Assembly (NCBI GenBank): GCA_017542245.1
Contig: JAFXXN010000074.1
Span: forward strand, 25,057 to 89,056
Length of the DNA stretch: 64,000 nucleotides
Direction: 5' to 3'
Source of the DNA: Lachnospiraceae bacterium
GTDB lineage: Bacteria; Bacillota; Clostridia; Lachnospirales; Lachnospiraceae
In this document: piece after piece, positions 58,635 through 64,000 of the stretch
Numbering within the stretch: the stretch's first letter is position 1
How the letters are laid out: the number at the start of each line of letters is the position of its first letter
Program-made: the position numbers and the translations under genes
The notes under the pieces: model-generated
Databases searched by the model: none
What the model saw: the letters and a program-made list of their open reading frames with translations, nothing else
Told to the model about the DNA's origin: nothing

Positions 58635-61600
58635 ATGACTGATTTATGGAATCTGCTGAAAGATGATGCGGCTGTTAAGGCACTTAACGACCGAAAAAAA
58701 GGATTATCATCTTTACCAGCAAACACAGAAGCCTTGGTGGTTGCCGCTGCATTCAGGGAAGAACCCCGTAATCTGGTAATCGTCAAGAACAATTTATATA
58801 CAGCACAGCAGCTTTACAGAAAGCTAACCCCCCTGTTGGGAGAGGATGTGCTGATTTTCAGCGTGGAAGAGTCCTTAAGAGTTGAAGCTATTGCTTCTAC
58901 TCCTACCATGTACGCTTCCCAGATGGAAACAATGGCTGACATCTGTCTTAATGACAAGCCAAGAGTAATCGTTACCCATCCGACTGCCCTGATGAGATAT
59001 GTGCCTTCCGTTGAGACTTTCAGAAGACATATTGTTCAGCTAAAGGTGAACCAGGTCATCCGCATGCAGGACTTAAAGAAGATCCTGATCGAAAGCGGCT
59101 ACCGTTATGCCAACCGTGTTGACCAGCCTCTGACTTTCTCAATGCGTGGTGATGTTGTGGATGTCTTCTCCATTCAGGAAGACAATCCGGTAAGAATAGA
59201 GTTCTTTGATGATGAGATCGACAGCATCAGATTCTTTGACCTTTCCACTCAGAGAACGGTTAAGAACGTTAAGGAAGTTACGATCGTACCGGCCAGTACG
59301 CTGATATATGATGAAGACCTGGAACCGGTAAAGAAGAAAATATATGCCCAGTATGAACGCGATAAGCATAAGACGGATTTCCCGGATGAGCTGCTGGGTG
59401 AAATAGAAAGAGATATCGGTTATCTGGAGCATCATCTCTTTGAACATTACCTGTACAGATACAGATGTTTCTTTGAAGATACCGCCAGTATTCTGGATTA
59501 CATCAGCTATCCTGATGTTGTTCTGTCAACCGAAGAAGAAATAAGAACCAATGTAACACAGATAATCAATGAAACCACGGATTTCATTGTGGAACTGTTT
59601 AAGACAGGCAGAAGTCTGTCCTATTTCAGCGTTTACATGGATTACTATCGTCTGATAGAACGTTATCATCCTTATCGCATCAGCGTATATCCTGACTTTG
59701 AGAAACAGGTCAGCAGTGACATTACTCAGGTATTCTTCCCGCAGCTGCCTTTGAACAGAGCTCTGAATGAAATAACCAAGCTGGTCGACCGTAAGAAGGT
59801 CATCCTGGCCTTAGGCAATGTCAACCGCAAGCTGATGGAAGAAGAACTGACTAAGAGAAAGCTTACCGTGGAGTTCATGGATGAGATCTTTGAAGAAGGC
59901 TTCAATTTCCGTGAATACACTGTCTTAACCGCTAAGGAACTCTTTGGTGTAACCATTAAGAAGGGACGTTATTCCCGTAAGTTCCTGGAAGCTGAACAGC
60001 TGGATGATTATCAGGATCTTAATGAAGGAGATTATGTAGTTCATAATCAGTACGGTATCGGTATCTATAAGGGTATCGTTACCAGAGAGATAAGAGGTAA
60101 TCACAGGGACTATCTGCGTATTCTCTATAAGAATGATGATGAACTGCTGGTACCATTGGAACAGTTCCGTCTGGTCAGAAAGTTTGTCGGTTCGGAAGGT
60201 GTCGGTATCCGTGTCAGCAAGATCGGTTCCGATACCTGGAAGAAGACCAAGGAAAAGGTACAGAAGGATGTCAACGACATTGCGGCCAGACTGCTGCAGT
60301 TATACGCTGACCGTGAACAGAATATCGGTTATGCTTTCTTACCTGATGACGACAACATGAAGCAGTTTGAAAGCAACTTTGAATTTGAACTGACCAAAGA
60401 CCAGAAGAAAGCCATAGCTGAAGTAAAGAAGGACATGGAACAGCCAAGACCGATGGACAGACTGCTGTGTGGGGATGTCGGTTTCGGTAAAACGGAAGTA
60501 GCCATGATTGCAGCCTTCAAAGCCGTAAACAATCTCAAGCAGGTTGCCTATCTGTGCCCGACCACGATCCTTTCCCGTCAGCACTTCAATACCTTCAGGG
60601 AAAGATTCAAGGGCTTTGGCGTCAATATTGAACTTATCAACCGTTTCGTCGTGGAAAGTGAACAGAAACGTATCATAAAGGAAGTCAAGGAAGGCAAGAT
60701 CGACATTCTGATCGGTACTCACCGCATTCTCAGCAATGACGTGGAATTCTCTGATCTGGGCTTACTGATAGTGGATGAGGAGCAGCGTTTTGGCGTGGAA
60801 GCCAAGGAGAAGATCAAGGAAATTAAGAGAACCATAGATGTTCTGTCTCTTTCCGCTACCCCTATCCCAAGAACATTGCAGCTGTCATTAATAGGCATTA
60901 TGTCCCTGTCACAGCTGGATACCCCGCCGGCTAACCGCATGCCGATTCAGACTTATGTGGTGGAAAAGAATCAGGGCTTCATCAAGGAAGTCATACAGAG
61001 AGAACTGGCCCGTCAGGGACAGGTCTTCTATCTCCACAACAATGTTTCCACCATCTATCAGGTAGCGGCCAAATTGGAAATTGATATTCCGGAAGCCCGT
61101 GTAGCGGTAGCCCATGGCAAGATGAGCAGGGATGAAATAGAGGACGTCATGTATCGTTTCGTCAACGGTGAGTATGACATTCTGGTATGCACGACCATCA
61201 TTGAAACGGGAATTGATATTTCCAATGCCAATACCGTCATCATTGAAAAGGCTGATAACTTCGGCCTGTCACAGCTGTATCAGATCAGAGGACGCGTAGG
61301 AAGAAGCGACCGCATTGCCTATGCCTATCTGATGTACGATACGCAGAAGCAGTTATCGGAAATAGCGGCTAAGCGTCTGCAGGCCATCAAGGAATTTACG
61401 GAATTAGGTTCCGGTTACAAGATTGCCATGCGAGATCTGACCATCAGAGGCGCCGGTGATCTGCTGGGTGAAAAGCAGGCCGGATTCATCAATACCGTCG
61501 GTATGGATCTGTATCTGGACATGCTGCAGGAAGCCATTGAAATGCAGAAAGGAATTGTCAGAAAACCGGAAGAAACCAATGCTCAGCGCATCGGCAATGT

Positions 61601-62033
61601 GGACGGCTACATTCCGGAAAAGTTTGCGCCTGAGGATTATGAAAAGATTACGCTGTATCAGCGTATTGATAAGATAAAAAACCGTAAGGAATTAAACAGA
61701 CTGCAGGATGAGATAGCGGACCGTTACGGTAAACTGCCTAACTCGGTAAAACTGCTGTTTGAGAAAAAGAGAGCGGAGATCATGCTGAATTCACGCATGT
61801 TTGATTCGCTGGATGAACTGGAAAAGGAATGCCGACTGACTTTATCGCAGTCCTATTCACAGAAGGTAGACGGTGTGAAGCTGTTTGAAAGGGTCATGAA
61901 ATTATCGAGCGATATAAAATTAAGATATACTAATAACAGGATAACCTTCATGATACCTAAGAGAAAAAACTGGATCACAACGGTGAATGAGTTAATGAAC
62001 ATAGCTGAAAAGGCGGAAAGGAAGGCAGAATGA
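58635..62033 (+). CDS. mfd: Mfd: transcription-repair coupling factor
   Basis: Mfd releases stalled RNA polymerase from DNA lesions and recruits UvrA. The 1132-residue protein has the UvrB-like N-terminus, an RNA-polymerase-interacting domain around 460-530 (YVVHNQYGIGIYKG), the translocase core with Walker A in GDVGFGKTEVA near 612 and DEEQ near 713, the SATPIPRTL motif, and a C-terminal TRCF domain. The ATG at 58,635 has AAGGAAGG upstream; a longer in-frame start at 58,593 would run into the promoter. rqcP overlaps by 4 bases. Confidence 0.96.
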   Translation: MTDLWNLLKDDAAVKALNDRKKGLSSLPANTEALVVAAAFREEPRNLVIVKNNLYTAQQLYRKLTPLLGEDVLIFSVEESLRVEAIASTPTMYASQMETMADICLNDKPRVIVTHPTALMRYVPSVETFRRHIVQLKVNQVIRMQDLKKILIESGYRYANRVDQPLTFSMRGDVVDVFSIQEDNPVRIEFFDDEIDSIRFFDLSTQRTVKNVKEVTIVPASTLIYDEDLEPVKKKIYAQYERDKHKTDFPDELLGEIERDIGYLEHHLFEHYLYRYRCFFEDTASILDYISYPDVVLSTEEEIRTNVTQIINETTDFIVELFKTGRSLSYFSVYMDYYRLIERYHPYRISVYPDFEKQVSSDITQVFFPQLPLNRALNEITKLVDRKKVILALGNVNRKLMEEELTKRKLTVEFMDEIFEEGFNFREYTVLTAKELFGVTIKKGRYSRKFLEAEQLDDYQDLNEGDYVVHNQYGIGIYKGIVTREIRGNHRDYLRILYKNDDELLVPLEQFRLVRKFVGSEGVGIRVSKIGSDTWKKTKEKVQKDVNDIAARLLQLYADREQNIGYAFLPDDDNMKQFESNFEFELTKDQKKAIAEVKKDMEQPRPMDRLLCGDVGFGKTEVAMIAAFKAVNNLKQVAYLCPTTILSRQHFNTFRERFKGFGVNIELINRFVVESEQKRIIKEVKEGKIDILIGTHRILSNDVEFSDLGLLIVDEEQRFGVEAKEKIKEIKRTIDVLSLSATPIPRTLQLSLIGIMSLSQLDTPPANRMPIQTYVVEKNQGFIKEVIQRELARQGQVFYLHNNVSTIYQVAAKLEIDIPEARVAVAHGKMSRDEIEDVMYRFVNGEYDILVCTTIIETGIDISNANTVIIEKADNFGLSQLYQIRGRVGRSDRIAYAYLMYDTQKQLSEIAAKRLQAIKEFTELGSGYKIAMRDLTIRGAGDLLGEKQAGFINTVGMDLYLDMLQEAIEMQKGIVRKPEETNAQRIGNVDGYIPEKFAPEDYEKITLYQRIDKIKNRKELNRLQDEIADRYGKLPNSVKLLFEKKRAEIMLNSRMFDSLDELEKECRLTLSQSYSQKVDGVKLFERVMKLSSDIKLRYTNNRITFMIPKRKNWITTVNELMNIAEKAERKAE

Positions 62034-62302
62034 GACTTGATAAGTTTTTAAAGGTTGCCCGTATTCTGAAAAGAAGAACCGTTTCCAAGGAACTGGCAGC
62101 TAATCAGAGAGTAATGGTCAATGGCAGGATTGCCAAACCGGCCACCGATATCAAGGCCGGAGACATCATTGAAGTGGTTTTCGGACAGCGTTCTCTGACG
62201 GTCAGAGTGCTGGATGTCAGAGACAATGTCAGAAAGAATGAAGCCGCTGATTTATATGAAGTAGTAGAAGAGCGCTTTATTGAGGAAGAACTGGATACTT
62301 GA
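62030..62302 (+). CDS. rqcP: RqcP-like S4-domain RNA-binding protein
   Basis: The 90-residue S4 protein begins MRLDKFLKVARILKRRTVSKEL, the typical RqcP/YabO and Hsp15 pattern, followed by VNGRIAKPATDIKAGDIIEV. RqcP supports the C-terminal tailing of stalled nascent chains on 50S subunits. The gene overlaps mfd by 4 bases and precedes divIC, as in many Firmicutes. Confidence 0.88.
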   Translation: MRLDKFLKVARILKRRTVSKELAANQRVMVNGRIAKPATDIKAGDIIEVVFGQRSLTVRVLDVRDNVRKNEAADLYEVVEERFIEEELDT

Positions 62303-62350
62303 AATTTCACACTTTAATATGTATTATGTTTATTTGTAAAGAGGTGTCAG

Positions 62351-62674
62351 ATGACGGAGAAAAAGAAAAAGAAGAATAAATCCTTCTTATCACGTTTGGT
62401 TTCATTTATCCTGACTGTGCGGATGATCGGTGCCACAGGTTATTTCCTATGGCAGATCTCACGTGAAGTCGAGACCACGTTTACACTGATCACCGACATT
62501 AACGATGCCAAGAAAGAGCTGGCTGAGCTGCAGGCTGAACAGGAACACCTGGTTCTGCAGAAGGAACAGCTGATGGATGAAAACTATGTCAAGATCTGGG
62601 CCAGAGGCGAATATCTGATCACCCAGGAAGGTGAAGAGATCTATAAGCTGCCGGCCATCAGTTCAGGAGAATAA
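62351..62674 (+). CDS. divIC: DivIC/FtsB-like septum formation protein
   Basis: The 107-residue bitopic membrane protein has a basic cytoplasmic head (KKKKKNKSF), one hydrophobic helix at about 15-33 (LVSFILTVRMIGATGYFLW) and a coiled-coil (INDAKKELAELQAEQEHLVLQ) followed by a short C-terminal tail with ITQEGEEIYKLP. It forms the FtsL-DivIB-DivIC complex at the division site. Identity is supported by position after rqcP; sequence conservation in this family is low. Confidence 0.78.
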   Translation: MTEKKKKKNKSFLSRLVSFILTVRMIGATGYFLWQISREVETTFTLITDINDAKKELAELQAEQEHLVLQKEQLMDENYVKIWARGEYLITQEGEEIYKLPAISSGE

Positions 62675-62675
62675 C

Positions 62676-62876
62676 ATGTCTAATAAAGCCAGACAGCTGT
62701 TGAGCCTGATCTTCATCATGGTCATTCCTCTGGTCAGCAGAGATGTACTTATTTTTCTGGTAAAGCTGGACAGATGGCTGTCCACCGTAATTGCCCTGGT
62801 ACTGGCTGCGGTTGGTGCTTTCATTTCAATAAGATACTTCAAAACGGAAAGGGAAACCCCTGATTCAGATGAATAA
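62676..62876 (+). CDS. Small membrane protein of unknown function
   Basis: This 66-residue protein has two hydrophobic segments (LLSLIFIMVIPLVSRDVLIF and VIALVLAAVGAFISI) and an acidic C-terminus (TERETPDSDE). CAGGAG lies 9 bases upstream of the ATG at 62,676. It begins right after divIC, as if co-expressed. I recognise no family. A terminator follows. Confidence 0.65.
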   Translation: MSNKARQLLSLIFIMVIPLVSRDVLIFLVKLDRWLSTVIALVLAAVGAFISIRYFKTERETPDSDE

Positions 62877-62882
62877 TGAGAG

Positions 62883-62912
62883 ACTGTTTCATAAAAGAAA
62901 CAGTTTTTATTT
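62883..62912 (+). terminator. Rho-independent terminator
   Basis: ACTGTTTC (62,883-62,890) and GAAACAGT (62,897-62,904) form a perfect 8-base stem with a 6-base loop, followed by TTTTATTTTT. Confidence 0.85.
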
Positions 62913-62963
62913 TTGCCATAAGGGAAAATAACCTTTATAATACTCTTGCGTGAGGTATTTATT

Positions 62964-63806
62964 ATGAGTGTTAAGATTATTGTTGATTCAGCATGTGATA
63001 TTCCCCAGTCCCAGGGTAAGGAACTGGGCATCAGAATACTGCCTTTAAGATATCTGTTAGGTGAGGACGAATACCTCGACGGTGTTACCATTTCCAATAC
63101 CGAATTCTATGAAAAACTGGAAAACAGCGATGTATTTCCTAAAACCAGTCAGATCACACCGTTCCAGTATGGCGAAGCCTTTAAGGAAGGCTTGCAGGAA
63201 TGCGATGAAGTATTATGCATGACCATGTCATCAGGTGTTTCCGGATGCTTCCAGAGTGCCACCATTGCCCGGGATGATTTTGACGGCAAGGTTCTGGTAT
63301 TTGACAGCCGACATTTCTGTTTCAGCTATACAGTCTTAGTTAAGTACGCTGTCATGTTAAGAGATCAGGGTCTGTCAGCTGCTGAAATATATGCCGGTCT
63401 TAAGGAAGCACTGAAGAAAGTCAGAATCATCGCCGCCTTTGATACATTGGAATATCTGAAGAAAGGCGGACGTATTTCCGGAACAGCCAGTGCCATCGGT
63501 ACAGTCTTAGGCATCAAGCCTATCATCACGATTACTGACGGTAAGGTCGATGTCCTGAAACTGGTCAGAGGCACTAAGAAGAGTTATGTGGAAGTTAACC
63601 GGTACATGGCCAATGGCGGTGAGATTGATCTCGACATGCCGTTTGTCTGCGGATATACGGGTACTTCATCCGAACGGACTGACAACTTCATGAAGGAATA
63701 CGGCAACAGGTATTTCAATAAGGAAGTCGAGGAACTGGTAGTTGGAACAACAGTTGGTTCCTATGCCGGACCTAAGGCGTTCTCCCTGGCTTACTTTGTA
63801 AAGTAA
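62964..63806 (+). CDS. DegV-family fatty-acid-binding protein
   Basis: The 280-residue protein has the DegV opening (VKIIVDSACDIP), then LRYLLGEDEY near 30 and TSQITPFQYGEAF near 60, MSSGVSGCFQSA near 89-100 and the GGRISGTASAIGTVLGIKPI segment near 168. Relatives (FakB) bind fatty acids for phosphorylation by FakA. GTGAGG precedes the ATG at 62,964, chosen over a start at 62,946. No fakA is in the window. Confidence 0.92.
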   Translation: MSVKIIVDSACDIPQSQGKELGIRILPLRYLLGEDEYLDGVTISNTEFYEKLENSDVFPKTSQITPFQYGEAFKEGLQECDEVLCMTMSSGVSGCFQSATIARDDFDGKVLVFDSRHFCFSYTVLVKYAVMLRDQGLSAAEIYAGLKEALKKVRIIAAFDTLEYLKKGGRISGTASAIGTVLGIKPIITITDGKVDVLKLVRGTKKSYVEVNRYMANGGEIDLDMPFVCGYTGTSSERTDNFMKEYGNRYFNKEVEELVVGTTVGSYAGPKAFSLAYFVK

Positions 63807-63828
63807 AGGAAATATCATAAAGAAAAAA

Positions 63829-63857
63829 TGATCCATCCCTGAGGGTGGATTTTTTGT
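63829..63857 (+). terminator. Rho-independent terminator after degV
   Basis: ATCCATCCC (one bulged T) pairs with GGGTGGAT around TGA, followed by TTTTTTG. Confidence 0.7.
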
Positions 63858-63860
63858 CCA

Positions 63861-63888
63861 GATGATTTGTCAAAACAAGCGCAACACC
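63861..63888. repeat. Putative terminal inverted repeat of an IS30-family element
   Basis: The segment just beyond the transposase stop (reading GTGTTGCGCTTGTTTTGACA on the minus strand) has the position and character of an IS30-type end. The opposite end is outside the window, so the repeat cannot be matched. Confidence 0.4.
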
Positions 63889-63891
63889 ATG

Positions 63892-64000
63892 CTAAATATG
63901 TAGTGCTTCAGACGGTGTTAGGTAGTTAATGCATTTCCTTGGCCTGTTGTTCATCAAGACCAAGTTATATTCAAGTTCAGTTTCATCAACTTCCGAAAGA
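63892..64000 (-). CDS. IS30-family transposase, C-terminal part
   Basis: The last 35 codons of a minus-strand transposase are visible, ending with the stop at 63,892-63,894. The sequence LMNNRPRKCINYLTPSEALH is the characteristic end of IS30-family DDE transposases. The rest of the gene, with its DDE residues, lies beyond the window. The element lies 86 bases after the degV stop. Confidence 0.8.
   Translation of the reverse strand, partial: LSEVDETELEYNLVLMNNRPRKCINYLTPSEALHI

Noticed and set aside
63829-63888. Prophage or integrative-element boundary at the right edge
   Set aside because: Only an IS30-type transposase end is visible; there is no integrase, attachment-site repeat or phage gene.
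1-64000. tRNA, rRNA, tmRNA or known riboswitches
   Set aside because: The gaps between genes are short, and none shows a cloverleaf or a recognisable riboswitch core. A covariance-model search would be needed to exclude small RNAs.

Overview
The window looks like a chromosomal segment of a low-GC Gram-positive (Firmicutes) bacterium. My best guess is a gut Erysipelotrichia-type organism, from the low GC, the Gram-positive housekeeping order (mutL-miaA-tcdA-pth ... mfd-rqcP-divIC), surface proteins with BspA and Big_2 domains, and no outer-membrane genes. The placement is by eye, not by a database search.

Region 1 (1-17.8 kb, + strand) is a Wzx/Wzy-type capsule or exopolysaccharide locus. It enters in the UDP-L-FucNAc genes (capE end, capF, capG). 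Next come a glycosyltransferase fused to a polymerase-like membrane domain, a GT2, the dTDP-rhamnose genes rmlA-rmlC-rmlB-rmlD, more GT2s, a flippase, fdtA/fdtB plus an N-acetyltransferase (probable dTDP-Fuc3NAc), an O-acyltransferase and a second flippase. A minus-strand GT2 closes the block. The sugar genes can supply L-FucNAc, L-rhamnose and probably D-Fuc3NAc; the last two share the RmlA/RmlB intermediate.

Region 2 (18.9-26.3 kb) is a decoration block. It holds a CDP-glycerol-type polymer transferase, a TagD-like cytidylyltransferase, a stand-alone asparagine-synthase-like ligase, a binding-protein-dependent ABC importer of the Fe3+/2-aminoethylphosphonate type, and a winged-HTH fused to a LicC/PntC-like cytidylyltransferase. 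The importer and last gene form one operon behind a strong promoter. They suggest uptake and CTP activation of a small phospho-compound such as choline or aminoethylphosphonate for attachment to surface polymers.

Region 3 (26.7-38.4 kb) encodes exported proteins: a BspA-like leucine-rich surface protein, a huge cell-envelope subtilase carrying dockerin-like and cohesin-like segments, and a lipoprotein with a subtilase-propeptide-like C-terminus. Between them lie a nucleotidyltransferase-family gene and the decayed remains of its usual HPr-kinase-like partner.

Region 4 (38.4-51.6 kb) is metabolic: two MATE transporters, nagB with a beta-helix acyltransferase-like protein, a HAD phosphatase, a dihydrofolate reductase-GalE fusion, a 5'-nucleotidase-like enzyme without signal peptide, pepT-nagA, an anchored nuclease and small genes.

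Region 5 (51.6-64 kb) is housekeeping: mutL-miaA-tcdA-pth, then rlmI, a Phd/PIN toxin-antitoxin pair and a self-inhibited Fic protein standing between pth and mfd, then mfd-rqcP-divIC and degV. The window ends in the C-terminus of an IS30-type transposase. The strongest novelty candidates are the DHFR-GalE fusion, the wHTH-cytidylyltransferase/importer operon, the GT2-polymerase fusion, and the subtilase with its neighbouring propeptide-like lipoprotein.
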